NCBI GenBank assembly: GCA_019753155.1
Contig: JAIELG010000013.1
Span: 53,472 to 117,471 of the forward strand
From: Burkholderiales bacterium
GTDB taxonomy: Bacteria > Pseudomonadota > Gammaproteobacteria > Burkholderiales > JABEVD01
DNA: 64,000 bases
Reading direction: 5' to 3'
In this document: in pieces, positions 18,607 to 30,565 of the stretch
Layout of the letters: every line of letters starts with the position of its first letter
How positions within the stretch are numbered: position 1 is the first letter of the stretch
The notes under the pieces: generated by a model
The model's input: the letters and a program-made list of their open reading frames with translations, nothing else
Database searches by the model: none
Told to the model about the DNA's origin: nothing
Made by a program: the position numbers and the translations under genes

Positions 18607-19098
18607 ATGCGGCATATCATTTCATTACTGATGGAAAACGAATCCGGCGCGCTTTCGCGCGTATCCGGCCTTTTTTCGGCGCGGGGCTACAACATCGAGT
18701 CCCTGAGCGTGGCGCCCACCGAGGATTCTTCCCTTTCCAGGATGACCATCGTGACGAGCGGCTCGGATGACGTGATCGAACAGATCATCAAGCAACTCAA
18801 CAAGCTGATCGATGTCATCAAGGTCATCGATCTCAACGACGGGCAGCATATCGAGCGCGAAATGATGCTGGTCAAGGTGAAAGCCGGGGAAGCGGAGCGG
18901 GAGGAGGCGAAAAGAATGGCCGATATCTTCCGCGGACGCATCATCGACGTTTCCGAACAGACCTATACCATAGAGCTTACAGGAACCGTCGCCAAGCTCG
19001 ATGCCTTTCTGGCTGCGGTAGACAGCGGCTGGATACTCGAAACCGTGCGCACCGGCGCATCCGGAATCGGGCGCGGCAACAGAATGCTCAGAATTTAA
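18607..19098 (+). CDS. ilvH: Acetolactate synthase, small regulatory subunit
   Basis: A 163-residue ACT-domain subunit that activates IlvI and gives valine feedback inhibition. MRHIISLLMENESGALSRVSGLFSARGYNIESLSVAPTEDSSLSRMTIVTSG matches the E. coli IlvH start almost throughout, with the valine-site loop intact; the C-terminal domain ends TGASGIGRGNRMLRI. ATG 18607 is preferred to the TTG two codons earlier. It follows ilvI by 16 bases. Confidence 0.96.
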   Translation: MRHIISLLMENESGALSRVSGLFSARGYNIESLSVAPTEDSSLSRMTIVTSGSDDVIEQIIKQLNKLIDVIKVIDLNDGQHIEREMMLVKVKAGEAEREEAKRMADIFRGRIIDVSEQTYTIELTGTVAKLDAFLAAVDSGWILETVRTGASGIGRGNRMLRI

Positions 19099-20776
<1,678 letters not shown>

Positions 20777-20780
<4 letters not shown>

Positions 20781-21544
20781 AAAAGCTTTACGATGATTCG
20801 GAACTGGTTCCCGTCAGACCCAGGCGTCGGGGAATCTATCTGCTGCCCAACCTGTTCACGACCGCAGCGCTTTTCGCGGGGTTTTACGCGATCGTCCAGG
20901 CGATGAACGGGCATTTCGAACGCTCCGCGATTGCGATATTCGTGGCGATGATTTTCGACGGGCTGGACGGGCGCATCGCACGCCTCACCCACACCCAGAG
21001 CGCTTTCGGCGCGGAATACGACAGCCTCTCCGACATGGTTTCATTCGGTGTCGCTCCGGCCCTTGTGGTTTACGAATGGGCGCTCAAGGGCCTGGGCAAG
21101 CTCGGATGGGTTGCCGCATTCATTTATTGCGCAGCCGCGGCCCTGCGTCTTGCCCGCTTCAATACCCAGATGGACGTGATCGACAAGCGCTATTTCCAGG
21201 GGCTGCCGAGTCCCGCAGCGGCAGCGCTCATTGCCGGACTGGTATGGCTGATGCTGGACTTCGAAGTCAGAGGGGGGGATGTCCGATTGCTCGCATGGCT
21301 GGTGACGGTATTCGCCGGACTCACCATGATCAGCAACATTCCGTTTTACAGCTTCAAGGATCTCAATTTCAGGAAAAGCGTGCCTTTCGTGGCGCTGCTT
21401 GTCTTTCTTCTGGTGTTCGTTCTGCTCACGAGCGCGCCCGCCAAGGTTCTGTTTACGATATTCCTGATCTATGCCCTCTCGGGTTACGCGCTCTGGTTCT
21501 GGCGCCTCAGGAAGTCCGAACATGATTCCGGGGAAAGCACATGA
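20777..21544 (+). CDS. pssA: CDP-diacylglycerol-serine O-phosphatidyltransferase
   Basis: A 255-residue polytopic membrane protein that makes phosphatidylserine, the substrate of the upstream psd product. The CDP-alcohol phosphotransferase motif DG-x2-AR-x8-G-x3-D-x3-D is complete in [27 protein letters not shown]. Several hydrophobic segments follow. Start and stop overlap psd and leuA by 4 bases each. Confidence 0.95.
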
Positions 21545-23079
21545 AAAAAGACAAGCTGATCATTTTCGACACCACATTGCGCGACGGCGAGCAAAGTCCG
21601 GGCGCATCGATGACGAAAGAGGAGAAGGTGAGGATCGCCCGTCAGCTGGAGCGCATGCGGGTGGATATCATCGAGGCGGGGTTTCCGGCGGCAAGTCCGG
21701 GAGACTTCGATGCGGTCAGGGCGGTTGCGGGCGCCGTCAAGCAGAGCACGATATGCGCGCTCTCGCGCGCCATCGAAAACGACATCAGGCGCGCAGGGGA
21801 TGCATTGCAGCCCGCGCAATCGGGGCGCATCCACACCTTTATCGCGACATCCCCCATACACATGGAAAAGAAGCTGCGCATGTCGCCCGATCAGGTGCTG
21901 GAGCAGGCCGTTAAAGCGGTGAAATGGGCGCGCGAGTACACCGACGATGTCGAGTTTTCCCCCGAGGATGCCGGCCGCTCGGATCTCGATTTCCTGTGCA
22001 GGATACTGGAAGCCGTGATCTTGGCCGGCGCGAAAACCCTCAATATCCCGGATACCGTGGGATACAGCATGCCCGAACAGTTTGGGGCATTGATACGCAA
22101 CCTCAAGAGCCGGATTCCCAATTCCGACAGGGCGGTGTTTTCCGTGCATTGCCACAACGATCTCGGCCTTGCCGTGGCGAATTCCCTTTCCGCTGTCATG
22201 AACGGGGCGCGTCAGGTCGAATGCACCATCAATGGCCTCGGTGAGCGTGCGGGGAACGCCGCGTTGGAAGAAATCGTGATGGCGGTCCGCACGAGACAGG
22301 ACTATTTTCCTTGCGAAAGCGGGATCGATGCGACCCAGATCGTGCAGGCGAGCCGACTGGTTTCCGGCATCACGGGTTTCGCGGTGCAGCCCAACAAGGC
22401 GATCGTCGGGGTCAATGCATTCGCCCATGAATCCGGAATCCACCAGGACGGGGTGTTGAAAAGCCGCGAGACCTACGAAATCATGCGCGCCGAGGATGTG
22501 GGCTGGAGCGCGAACAAGCTGGTCCTCGGCAAGCATTCCGGGCGCAATGCGTTCAGGACTCGCCTCACCGAACTCGGAATCGATCTCGGTTCGGAGGAGG
22601 CGCTCAATTCCGCTTTCGCGAGATTCAAGGATCTTGCCGACAAGAAGCATGAAATATTCGACGAGGACATCCAGGCGATTGCATCCGACGAAGCCGTGAT
22701 ATCAGCCCCCGAGCATTACAAGCTGCTTTCCATGAAGGTCTGTTCCGAAACCGGGGAGGTTCCGTCCGCCACGGTCAGGATACTTGTGGGCGGCGCCGAA
22801 CGGGAAGGCGTTGCCGAAGGCGGCGGACCCGTGGATGCGGCATTCAAGGCAATGGAGGCCATCGTATCCAGCGGCGCCGAATTGCAGCTCTTCTCGGTCA
22901 ACAACATCACGAGCGGAACGGATGCTCAGGGCGAAGTCACCGTGAGGCTTTTCAGGGACGGCAGGATCGTCAACGGGCAGGGCGCCGACACGGATATTGT
23001 CGTGGCCTCCGTCAAGGCCTATATCGCGGCGCTCAACCGGCTCAAGAGCGGCCTCGATCGGCTCAATCCCCAGTTGTAG
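21541..23079 (+). CDS. leuA: 2-Isopropylmalate synthase
   Basis: A 512-residue enzyme for the first committed step of leucine synthesis, condensing acetyl-CoA with 2-oxoisovalerate. The TIM barrel opens with [23 protein letters not shown]; the metal-site [17 protein letters not shown] and [14 protein letters not shown] follow; the C-terminal ~130 residues ([24 protein letters not shown]) form the leucine-binding allosteric domain. It ends the ilv-psd-pssA-leuA run. A GC-rich inverted repeat (CCCC-N8-GGGG, 23083-23098) just after the stop may act as a weak terminator shared with the convergent ovoA. Confidence 0.97.
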   Translation: MKKDKLIIFDTTLRDGEQSPGASMTKEEKVRIARQLERMRVDIIEAGFPAASPGDFDAVRAVAGAVKQSTICALSRAIENDIRRAGDALQPAQSGRIHTFIATSPIHMEKKLRMSPDQVLEQAVKAVKWAREYTDDVEFSPEDAGRSDLDFLCRILEAVILAGAKTLNIPDTVGYSMPEQFGALIRNLKSRIPNSDRAVFSVHCHNDLGLAVANSLSAVMNGARQVECTINGLGERAGNAALEEIVMAVRTRQDYFPCESGIDATQIVQASRLVSGITGFAVQPNKAIVGVNAFAHESGIHQDGVLKSRETYEIMRAEDVGWSANKLVLGKHSGRNAFRTRLTELGIDLGSEEALNSAFARFKDLADKKHEIFDEDIQAIASDEAVISAPEHYKLLSMKVCSETGEVPSATVRILVGGAEREGVAEGGGPVDAAFKAMEAIVSSGAELQLFSVNNITSGTDAQGEVTVRLFRDGRIVNGQGADTDIVVASVKAYIAALNRLKSGLDRLNPQL

Positions 23080-23091
23080 GAGCCCCTTCGT

Positions 23092-25194
23092 TCAGGGGTT
23101 TCTGACCCACAGGGTGACTTCCGACAGGGAGTGCTGGAATTTACGGCGGGTTTCGCGGATGATGAAAGGCACGTCCAGCGGCTTTTCCATGATGCTGAAG
23201 TGCTCCGACAGGATTGCTTTCAATCTGTCCAGCGTGGTGAAATTCTCCCCATCCTTCTTGTATCCCCCCAGCCATTTTTCGCGCGGAGTGTGCGCCTCGA
23301 GCCAGGTATAAGGGGATGCGATCAGCAATATCCCGCCGGGGTTCAGGCGCTCGTGCACGTTGGCGAGAAATTTTTCTGGATCGTACAGCCTGTCGATCAG
23401 ATTTGCGGCGAGGATCAGGTCGAACCCGGAGAATATGGGTTTGAGGTTGCAGGCATCCCCCTGGAGGAATTCGACCCTGCCTGCCGCATCATGAAGGCCG
23501 AAATCCGCAAGACTCCGCTCACGGTAGGAGACGAGTTCGCCTTCCTCGATGAGCGTGTAGCGCAGCCTGCCCTGCCCGGCCATATCCGTTCCGAGGCCGA
23601 TGAAGCGCGCCGAAAAATCGATTCCGATGACATGATCGAAATGCCGCGCCAGTTCGAATGTCGAGCGCCCCGCTGCGCATCCGATGTCGAGCGCGTTGAG
23701 CGCCGGGCGGTTCCCCATTGCGCGAACGGCGAGCAGGGCAAGCGCTTTGGGGAAATTCGGCACCCCGAAATATTCCTCCCCGTAATGGAATTCGGCATAT
23801 TCCGAAAGCAGCTTGTCGGTCTCGTAATGCGAATGAGGAATGGGAGGACGCGCTGCGGACACTATATAGCGAAAGCCCGCATGCTGGAAGAAATGGCGGC
23901 GAAATGCATAGCGGGAACTCGTTCGCGCCTCGTTTCCGCAGGATATCCACGAGCCGCCCTTGATGAGGTTGTGGCGCGAATCGAAGGTCGGCGTGGTGAA
24001 ATCGTCGTAGAGAGGATGCACCCTGAAACCTTCGAAGGGATAGATCGATGTTTCGGTCCATTGCCAGACATTGCCCACCACGTCGTACAGTTCTCCCTGG
24101 GGAAAACGCGTAACGGGGCAGGATGAGGCCCAGTGATCCAGGTGGATGTTGGCCGAGGCTGCGGCATCCATCGGGATTTCAGAGAGGTTCGATTCCCTGT
24201 GGAGGCGATGCCATTCGTCTTCCGTGGGCAGCCGGTAGGCTTGCCCCGTCACGGCTTTTTTCCAGTTGCAGAAGGCTTTGGCTTCGTGATAATTCGTTTC
24301 CACCGGCCAGTTCCAGGGCATGGGGATGACTTCTGTCATGAGACGCAGATGCCATGCCGCGTCTTTTTTTACCCAGAAAGCGGGGTGCTGTGCCTCGGCG
24401 TAATTTTTCCAGGCGAGTCCTTCCTCTTCCCAGAAGGCGTTCGTTGCGTAGCCGCCCGCATCGACGAAATCGAGAAACTCGCCGTTGCTCACCAGAAACC
24501 GTCCAGCCTCGAATGCCGGGACATGCGCATCGTGCCTGCCGTACTCGTTGTCCCAGCCATAGATGCCGTCATCGGTCCTGGAAAGATTCACAGCCCCCTG
24601 GGGAATGGCGACCAGGCTGTTTTGCGGTGCCTGCCCAAATTCGCCGCAATGCCGCCATGCCGGATGGGGTTTGACATGTTCGAGCGCATGCTGGCGGATC
24701 AGCACGGAAGAGGTTTCGAGGTGGATGCGCTCGTGCTCTATTCCCATCAGCACAGCCCACCATGGATTTTCCCAGTCTACGGGGAGCGCAAGCGGCGCCG
24801 TGCGGATGAATTCATCGACCTTTGCGCGCACTGCTTCCCTGTAAGCCATGACTGCTTCGACTGTCGGCCAGTCGTAGTGGGCGTCACTGAGGTCGTCCCA
24901 GCTCATTTCGTCCACTCCGATTGCAAAAATGGATTCGAAGGCAGGATTGATGCGTGCCTCGATGAGGCCGGCGAGGATCAGTTTGTTGACGAAGAAAGTC
25001 GCAGTATGGCCCAGATAGAAAATCAGGGGATGGCGCAGGGGGATGGGCTTCTCGTAATAGGCCTCGGTCGATGCGAGCGTCTCGAAAAGCGATTCGTAGC
25101 GATCGAAAGTGGCCTGGAAACAGCTTCCGATGGCTGCGCGCACGGCCTCGACATCCGGACCATCGAGCATGGGGGTTCTTGTGAACAGGCTCAT
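23092..25194 (-). CDS. ovoA: OvoA, 5-histidylcysteine sulfoxide synthase / mercaptohistidine methyltransferase
   Basis: A 700-residue three-domain enzyme of ovothiol synthesis. The N-terminal DinB-like domain (to ~residue 175) has H63 in LGHTATF and the iron motif HxxxHxE at H154/H158/E160 (GIEHERIHLETSS). The formylglycine-enzyme-like middle domain (~190-460) has RLPTEDEWHRLHRES, YDVVGNVWQWTETSIYPF and the OvoA-type HNLIKGGSWISCGNEARTSSRYAFR. The C-terminal domain (~490-700) is a SAM methyltransferase (LNALDIGCAAGRSTFELAR). The full set implies that one protein does both oxidative C-S coupling and N-methylation. It is divergent from srkA across ~56 bases, which might point to a shared oxidative-stress setting. 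Confidence 0.88.
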   Translation of the reverse strand: MSLFTRTPMLDGPDVEAVRAAIGSCFQATFDRYESLFETLASTEAYYEKPIPLRHPLIFYLGHTATFFVNKLILAGLIEARINPAFESIFAIGVDEMSWDDLSDAHYDWPTVEAVMAYREAVRAKVDEFIRTAPLALPVDWENPWWAVLMGIEHERIHLETSSVLIRQHALEHVKPHPAWRHCGEFGQAPQNSLVAIPQGAVNLSRTDDGIYGWDNEYGRHDAHVPAFEAGRFLVSNGEFLDFVDAGGYATNAFWEEEGLAWKNYAEAQHPAFWVKKDAAWHLRLMTEVIPMPWNWPVETNYHEAKAFCNWKKAVTGQAYRLPTEDEWHRLHRESNLSEIPMDAAASANIHLDHWASSCPVTRFPQGELYDVVGNVWQWTETSIYPFEGFRVHPLYDDFTTPTFDSRHNLIKGGSWISCGNEARTSSRYAFRRHFFQHAGFRYIVSAARPPIPHSHYETDKLLSEYAEFHYGEEYFGVPNFPKALALLAVRAMGNRPALNALDIGCAAGRSTFELARHFDHVIGIDFSARFIGLGTDMAGQGRLRYTLIEEGELVSYRERSLADFGLHDAAGRVEFLQGDACNLKPIFSGFDLILAANLIDRLYDPEKFLANVHERLNPGGILLIASPYTWLEAHTPREKWLGGYKKDGENFTTLDRLKAILSEHFSIMEKPLDVPFIIRETRRKFQHSLSEVTLWVRNP

Positions 25195-25250
25195 ACGTTT
25201 TTTTCTATAGAGGGAAGTTGAATTTTAACATGTGTGAGATAATCCATTAT

Positions 25251-26240
25251 ATGTCCGATCAAAAACTTCCCTACCAGAACCTCACCCCGGATGCGGTGCT
25301 GGATGCAGTCGAAGCCGTGGGATTTCGCTGCGACGGCAGGCTCCTCGCGCTCAACAGCTATGAAAACCGGGTCTATCAGGTCGGCATCGATTGTGCGGAA
25401 CCGATTGTCGCCAAGTTTTACCGACCGTTGCGCTGGACTGACGAGGCCATTCTTGAGGAACATGCCTACACGCTGGAGCTTTCCGAGCGCGAAATACCCG
25501 TGGTGGCGCCTATTATCGATGGGGCCGGCCATACCCTGCACGAATCGGGCGGTTTTCGCTTCGCACTCTATCCCCGTCGCCCGGGGCGGGTGCCTGAATT
25601 GGGCGACCCGGATATCCTGCAATGGATGGGGCGCTTCATCGCGCGGATTCATGCGGTCGGCGCGATCGGACCCTTCGTTCATCGCCCCGCCATCGATGTG
25701 GCGCATTTCGGCATCGAACCTTACAGGTTTATCATGAGCGGAGATTTTATTCCCTCCGACCTGGTTCCCGCTTATGGCAGCCTGGTCGGGAACCTGCTTG
25801 AGGGCATTCAGGCTTGCTTCGATCGCGCTGCCGGATTCCGCGCCATTCGCCTGCACGGGGATTGCCATCCCGGAAACGTATTGTGGACGGACGAAGGCCC
25901 GCATTTCGTCGATTTCGACGACTGCCGCATGGGACCCGCGATTCAGGATTTGTGGATGCTGCTCTCCGGCGAGCGTTCGGAGATGACCATGCAGATCGGA
26001 TATGTCATGGACGGTTATTGCGAATATCATGATTTCGATCCGCGTGAACTCCATCTGCCGGAAGCGCTGCGCACCCTGCGCATGATACATTATTCCGCAT
26101 GGCTGGCGCGAAGGTGGGAGGATCCCGCTTTCAAGATCAGTTTTCCCTGGTTCAATACGCAGAAATATTGGCAGGATCAGATCCTGGCGCTGCGCGAACA
26201 GGCGGCATTGCTCGATGAACCGCCGCTTTGCGTGTTTTGA
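25251..26240 (+). CDS. srkA: SrkA (RdoA), stress response Ser/Thr protein kinase
   Basis: A 329-residue kinase of the aminoglycoside-phosphotransferase fold. ALNSYENRVYQVGID and VAKFYRPLRWTDEAILEEH are the N-terminal SrkA signatures; RLHGDCHPGNVLW is the catalytic loop and FVDFDDCRMGPAIQDLWMLL the metal-binding DFD motif. In E. coli SrkA limits cell death under envelope and oxidative stress. ATG 25251 (MSDQKLPYQNLTPD) fits homologues; a longer frame from 25218 is possible. Its 3' end is followed within 40 bases by cheZ. Confidence 0.92.
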   Translation: MSDQKLPYQNLTPDAVLDAVEAVGFRCDGRLLALNSYENRVYQVGIDCAEPIVAKFYRPLRWTDEAILEEHAYTLELSEREIPVVAPIIDGAGHTLHESGGFRFALYPRRPGRVPELGDPDILQWMGRFIARIHAVGAIGPFVHRPAIDVAHFGIEPYRFIMSGDFIPSDLVPAYGSLVGNLLEGIQACFDRAAGFRAIRLHGDCHPGNVLWTDEGPHFVDFDDCRMGPAIQDLWMLLSGERSEMTMQIGYVMDGYCEYHDFDPRELHLPEALRTLRMIHYSAWLARRWEDPAFKISFPWFNTQKYWQDQILALREQAALLDEPPLCVF

Positions 26241-26275
26241 CGGGACGGAAAATTCATACTCGAACGGGAGGGGCG

Positions 26276-26878
26276 ATGAGTGAACAGGAAGAGCAGAATG
26301 CCGTCGAGTCAGGCTATAACGAACTCGGCCATCTGGTGCGTCAACTGCATGCAACCCTGCATGAGCTGGGATGCGACGAGGCGATGCAGAGCATGGTGGG
26401 CGAACTGCCCGATACGCAGGACAGGCTCAACTATATCGTCCAGTTGACCGAGCAGGCGGCTCAGCGCGTCCTGAGTGCAGTGGAAAAGGCGCTGCCGCTC
26501 CAGGAAGAGCTGGAATCCTCTGCCCTCGTTCTTGCCGAAGAATGGCGAAATACGACGGGGCGTGACGCAGCCGGAGAGAAAATTCTGGCCTTCCTCGATA
26601 GTATCCCGAAAAGCACGAGGGAAACCTCTGCGCAGCTCACCGACATCCTGATGGCCCAGGAATTCCAGGATCTCACCGGGCAGGTGATCAAGAAGATCAC
26701 CCGGCTCGCCCAGGACATGGAGCACCATCTGGTGAACATCCTCCTCATCAGCAGGCCGGACGGCCCTTCGAAGGATGAAGGGTTGATGAATGGTCCGGTG
26801 GTGAGAAATGATGGGCGCGGCGATAGCGTGTCCGGACAGGGCGAGGTGGACGACCTGCTGAACGAACTGGGGTTCTAA
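26276..26878 (+). CDS. cheZ: CheZ, CheY-phosphate phosphatase
   Basis: A 200-residue, mostly helical protein. The catalytic stretch ILMAQEFQDLTGQVIKKITRLAQ contains the conserved aspartate/glutamine pair of CheZ, and the C-terminus GEVDDLLNELGF is the short CheY-binding helix. CheZ dephosphorylates CheY-P and ends the flagellar switching signal. ATG 26276 sits 6-8 bases behind GGGAGGGG. No other chemotaxis or flagellar gene is present in the window, so it is an orphan next to srkA. Confidence 0.9.
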   Translation: MSEQEEQNAVESGYNELGHLVRQLHATLHELGCDEAMQSMVGELPDTQDRLNYIVQLTEQAAQRVLSAVEKALPLQEELESSALVLAEEWRNTTGRDAAGEKILAFLDSIPKSTRETSAQLTDILMAQEFQDLTGQVIKKITRLAQDMEHHLVNILLISRPDGPSKDEGLMNGPVVRNDGRGDSVSGQGEVDDLLNELGF

Positions 26879-27408
26879 GCCCGCATCTTGAGTTTTGAGA
26901 GTTCGAGTTGGACGCTCTCCGAGCCGTTGCCGAGCCATATTTGACCTTCCTGCACCGTGCAGTCGAGCTTCATGCTGCGCGATGCAAGCTTCGCGAGCGC
27001 CTGGCTCGAAAGATGGGGGATGGACAATACGCTCAGGTTTTCCAGCCTGTCGAGTTTCTGCTGTTTCCACCACAGCTCCGACGTCCTGCCATAGGCATAG
27101 ACATAAACCGCCTCAGCACGGCTGCATGCTTTTTTGACGAGCTTCTCCTCGGGCAGGCCGACATCTATCCAGAGCGCTATGGCTCCGGTGAGATCCTTTT
27201 TCCACAGGTCGGGTTCATCGTCCGCCGAAAGCCCGTTGCCAAAGCATAGCGACTCCTCGGCGTGCAGGCCGAAGGCGAGGAGTCGCACCATCATGCGCTC
27301 CAGGGTTTCGGAAGGATGCAGGGCGAGGGTGAGGGCATGGCTGCCGTAGTAATTGCGGTCCATGTCCGCGACTTGCAGCTCCGCTTTATAAATGGTCGAT
27401 TTGGGCGC
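26875..27408 (-). CDS. yaeQ: YaeQ family protein
   Basis: A 177-residue protein. KSTIYKAELQVADMDRNYYGSHALTLALHPSETLERMMVRLLAFGLHA is the highly conserved YaeQ start and DLTGAIALWIDVGLPEEKLVKKACSRA follows. The fold is PD-(D/E)XK nuclease-like, with unknown cellular role; an E. coli homologue was linked to suppression of rfaH loss. ATG 27408 fits homologues, seven codons inside the longest frame. Its stop overlaps the convergent cheZ stop by 4 bases, and it lies ~100 bases downstream of atpG on the same strand. Confidence 0.9.
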   Translation of the reverse strand, partial: APKSTIYKAELQVADMDRNYYGSHALTLALHPSETLERMMVRLLAFGLHAEESLCFGNGLSADDEPDLWKKDLTGAIALWIDVGLPEEKLVKKACSRAEAVYVYAYGRTSELWWKQQKLDRLENLSVLSIPHLSSQALAKLASRSMKLDCTVQEGQIWLGNGSESVQLELSKLKMRA

Positions 27409-27506
27409 CATGAGAATGGGGGAAGCCAACGACCCGTCAAGATAGCCCTTTTTTGGATGCCTGGCAACTTCAATCTCCGTCAGCCCAAGGCAGTCAACTC
27501 CGCTTT

Positions 27507-28367
27507 TTATTTTGCCTTGTTCTGCCTGCGCTCGTAAACTTCTTCGGCAGCCTGCCGAACCCCGGTCAGGGTTTCCACGCTCAACATGATGATCTCGATT
27601 TCTTCTATGATTTCTTCCTGGCGCAAAGTGTTGTAACGCTGCTTGAGTCGGGTCATCCGCTTGTCCAGTTGGGAAATCGCGTTATCCATATGATCGATCC
27701 GGTAACGGTTCTCGACCATGAGCGAACTGTAGAGCGCTTCATGCAGTGCGGCATAGAGATAATGCTCGGAGAGCTTTTCGTAGAATGCGGGTGGATCGAG
27801 ATTGAGCAGCGGTGGGTGGGCGTATTTCCGCGCGAGCGGTTTGGACTCCGGCAACGGCAGCAGCCTTCGCGTTCTGATGCCGTCGGTTTCATGGTAGAGC
27901 GCGGTGATGCCGAGCACGTTGCCCGCAGGCAGCCCACGCTGCATGGCCGCAAGGAAATCGGCGATTTCCGTCAGGACAGGGGCGACTTCCTCTGCGACGG
28001 TCGCCCCTCCGATCAGGGTTTCCGTTTCCAGTTTCGATTCGAGCCTGCGCCCGACCGCAATGATGTGCCAGCCAGGCACCAGAAGCGCCCGTGCCTGCAG
28101 CAGCTTCTCGTTGAAGTCGCCGCAAAACCCGCGTTCCGAACCGATGAGCAGGCAGGTCTCCACAACTTCACGCACGCCGTCGTGACCGTGGAAACTCGTG
28201 AAATCCCATGCGGCAGCTTCGATCGAGGCTACGGCAAGCTGCTGTGCGGAAAGGAAATGGATGAGTTTTCTTGTTTCCATGAAAGCGAGATTTTTCATGG
28301 CCGTCATGATGCCTTCGATTTCGCTCAGGCTGTCGAGCTTGAGTTGAAGGTCATGCCGCCGGCCCAC
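27507..28367 (-). CDS. atpG: N-type F-ATPase gamma subunit
   Basis: A ~286-residue central-stalk subunit. The N-terminus [34 protein letters not shown] is the N-ATPase version of the gamma coiled coil; [22 protein letters not shown] is the conserved middle; the C-terminal helix is [38 protein letters not shown] 28367 (VGRRHDL) is chosen because homologues begin there; the frame stays open to an ATG at 28415. It overlaps the atpA stop by 17 bases. Last gene of the atp operon, which also lacks atpH. Confidence 0.9.
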   Translation of the reverse strand: MGRRHDLQLKLDSLSEIEGIMTAMKNLAFMETRKLIHFLSAQQLAVASIEAAAWDFTSFHGHDGVREVVETCLLIGSERGFCGDFNEKLLQARALLVPGWHIIAVGRRLESKLETETLIGGATVAEEVAPVLTEIADFLAAMQRGLPAGNVLGITALYHETDGIRTRRLLPLPESKPLARKYAHPPLLNLDPPAFYEKLSEHYLYAALHEALYSSLMVENRYRIDHMDNAISQLDKRMTRLKQRYNTLRQEEIIEEIEIIMLSVETLTGVRQAAEEVYERRQNKAK

Positions 28368-29817
28368 TTGCGCCTTTCCGGACTGCATTGCGCCATTGCT
28401 CGCGGCTCTCGGCAAGCGTCAGACTGGATGCGCTTTCCTCGATTTGCGCCAGTTGCCTGGAAAGCGCTGCCCGATCGAGCGTATCGAAAAGCCCCTCATT
28501 GTAGGCGACGAGCCAGGCCATCTGTTTCTCTATGGAAATCGGAGCCAGACGCTCCTGCTTCAGGAGTTCCCGCAGCATCTGGCCACGCCTGATTCTCGCC
28601 TCCATGCTGGCTTCGAGCCTGGAGCCGAAGCGCGTGAAGACTTCGAGTTCGAGAAATTGCAGGTAGTCGAGTTTCATCCGCCCCGCCTCGTTCTTGATGG
28701 CGGGGTGCTGCGCCTTTCCCCCTATCCTGGAAACGGATTTCCTGATGTCTATCGCCGGCAGAAAGCCCCTGGAGAAAAGCTGCGCATCGAGATAGAACTG
28801 CCCGTCCGTGATGGAGATGAGGTTGGTCGGGATATAGGATGCGATTTCTCCCTGTTCCGTCTCGACTATGGGCAGGGCCGTCATACTGCCGCCGCCCAGG
28901 TGCGCGGCAAGGCATGTCGAGCGCTCGAGCAGCCGCGCATGCAGGTAGAAGATGTCGCCGGGATAGGCTTCCCGCCCAGGCGGACGGCGCAAAAGCAGGG
29001 AGAGCTCACGATAGGCGCGAGCATGGGTGGTGAGGTCGTCGTAGACGATCAGCACATCCTTTCCCGCCCACATCCAGTATTCCGAAATGGTGCAGCCTGA
29101 AAAGGGCGCGAGATATTTCAGTCCCGGCATTGCCGTGGCTTCGGCCACGATGACCGTGGTGTATTCCAGTGCGCCGGATTCGCGCAGGGTTTCTATGGTG
29201 TTGACGACCGCAGAGCGTTTCTGCCCGATGAGGACATACACGCAGCGGACATCTTTTTCCTTCTGGTTGATTACGGTATCCAGGGCGAGCGAACTCTTTC
29301 CCGTTCCGTTGTCTCCGATCAGCAATTGCCGCTGTCCCTTGCCCATGGGGATCAATGTGTCGATGATCCTGTTGCCGCTGTAGAGGGGCTTGTTGACGAA
29401 ATCCCGGTCCATGATGGGGGGGGAGAGCACGTCTATCTGGCGGCGGCCTGAAAAATCGGGTGGCGGCAGATCGTCGAGCGGATTGCCCAGAGGATCGATC
29501 ACCCTGCCCAGCAGTGCGTCCCCCACGCCGATCGAGAGGCGCAGCCCGGAAAGGTGCGCGGCGTTTCCCGCAGTGAGTTGTTCCGTCTGCTTCAGCAGTA
29601 TGGCGCCGATCCGTTCCGCGGCAAGGTGGAAAACCAGGGCTGAACTGCCGTCTTCGAGTTCCAGGATTTCGTCCATGCTGGCGGAGGGCAGACCTGAAAT
29701 CCACGCTATGCCGTCCCCGACGGAGATGACCGTCCCCTGTTCGGAGATCCTCAACCCGAATGCATAGTGCCCGACCCATTCCTCCTGTGCTGCGAGCTGC
29801 GATGCTTCAGCCTGCAT
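28351..29817 (-). CDS. atpA: N-type F-ATPase alpha subunit
   Basis: A ~488-residue non-catalytic nucleotide-binding subunit. [24 protein letters not shown] is the N-terminal barrel, the P-loop is GDNGTGKSS (instead of the usual GDRQTGKT), and [34 protein letters not shown] is the arginine-finger region. Start 29817 (MQAEASQL) aligns with the usual alpha start; a longer version from 29865 is possible. It overlaps the atpF stop by 11 bases. Confidence 0.92.
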   Translation of the reverse strand: MQAEASQLAAQEEWVGHYAFGLRISEQGTVISVGDGIAWISGLPSASMDEILELEDGSSALVFHLAAERIGAILLKQTEQLTAGNAAHLSGLRLSIGVGDALLGRVIDPLGNPLDDLPPPDFSGRRQIDVLSPPIMDRDFVNKPLYSGNRIIDTLIPMGKGQRQLLIGDNGTGKSSLALDTVINQKEKDVRCVYVLIGQKRSAVVNTIETLRESGALEYTTVIVAEATAMPGLKYLAPFSGCTISEYWMWAGKDVLIVYDDLTTHARAYRELSLLLRRPPGREAYPGDIFYLHARLLERSTCLAAHLGGGSMTALPIVETEQGEIASYIPTNLISITDGQFYLDAQLFSRGFLPAIDIRKSVSRIGGKAQHPAIKNEAGRMKLDYLQFLELEVFTRFGSRLEASMEARIRRGQMLRELLKQERLAPISIEKQMAWLVAYNEGLFDTLDRAALSRQLAQIEESASSLTLAESREQWRNAVRKGASGPAA

Positions 29818-30556
29818 TGCGTGATGCTCCGCGAAAAAATGCGAGTTCGTCGCGAAGGTTGACATGCAGCACCCAGGGACCGATGCCGACCCGCATTCCG
29901 CACAACAGGTCCGGGTTTTCGCTGAACAGGGCTGAAAGGGGGCGGCCCGTGATTCTACCTATCGCCGCTTCGAGACGGCTTCTGCGTTCGGGGGAAAGGG
30001 GGTAGGCGCTCGATACGGAAAGATTCAGTTTTGCGTCGTCCATGGGGGCGAGCATGGCTCTCACCTCTGCCGCATCGAGTTTTTCCAGGTCTTCCATGAA
30101 TGCATCGTACAGCTTCGATTCGAGCTCGAACGAGGCGACCCTGGAGAGAAGGATGGATGCGAATCTGGACGCATTGGCGAGCGCCCTGTCCTGTGCATCA
30201 CGTTGCCATTCTCTGATTTGCCGCGCTTCCTGCGCGGATTTCCTTTCTTTCTCCTTTTCGATCTCGCTGTTCAATTCGAGCAGCATGCGGCTTCGCTTCG
30301 AAGAAATTTCCTCCGCGAGTTTCGATTCGATCTCCTGCCGCGCCCTTTCCCATTCGTCGCGCCTGCCCTCGTTTTGCGCCTGCAGGGCGAGCGCTTCTTC
30401 CCGAATCTTCGAGGCTTCGTTCAGGGTGTCTTCTATCTTTTTTTTGCGTGCTTCGATGGCATTCAGGACAGGCCTGTAAAGAAAACGCTTCAGGATCCAG
30501 ACCAGGATCAGGAAGTTGGCGATTTCAAGGAGGAAAGTGCTCCAGTCGAGTTCCAT
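29807..30556 (-). CDS. atpF: N-type F-ATPase b subunit with delta-like C-terminal domain
   Basis: A 249-residue stator protein, longer than a normal b subunit (~156). One N-terminal membrane helix ([22 protein letters not shown]) leads into a long charged coiled coil (~30-140). The last ~70 residues ([44 protein letters not shown]) resemble the C-terminal domain of the delta/OSCP subunit. N-type operons lack a separate atpH, so this b-delta fusion probably fills both jobs. Confidence 0.87.
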   Translation of the reverse strand: MELDWSTFLLEIANFLILVWILKRFLYRPVLNAIEARKKKIEDTLNEASKIREEALALQAQNEGRRDEWERARQEIESKLAEEISSKRSRMLLELNSEIEKEKERKSAQEARQIREWQRDAQDRALANASRFASILLSRVASFELESKLYDAFMEDLEKLDAAEVRAMLAPMDDAKLNLSVSSAYPLSPERRSRLEAAIGRITGRPLSALFSENPDLLCGMRVGIGPWVLHVNLRDELAFFRGASRNAG

Positions 30557-30565
30557 CTAAGCGCC

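Noticed and set aside
16869..18620. Open frame of 583 codons opposite ilvI
   Set aside because: It is fully antisense to a clear acetolactate synthase gene, with no motifs of its own.
23083..23098. Strong terminator after leuA
   Set aside because: The CCCC-N8-GGGG stem is short and has no T-run, so I mention it only as a weak possibility.
29416..29423. Run of eight G in atpA
   Set aside because: For the same reason: the frame is intact and no sign of variation is visible.
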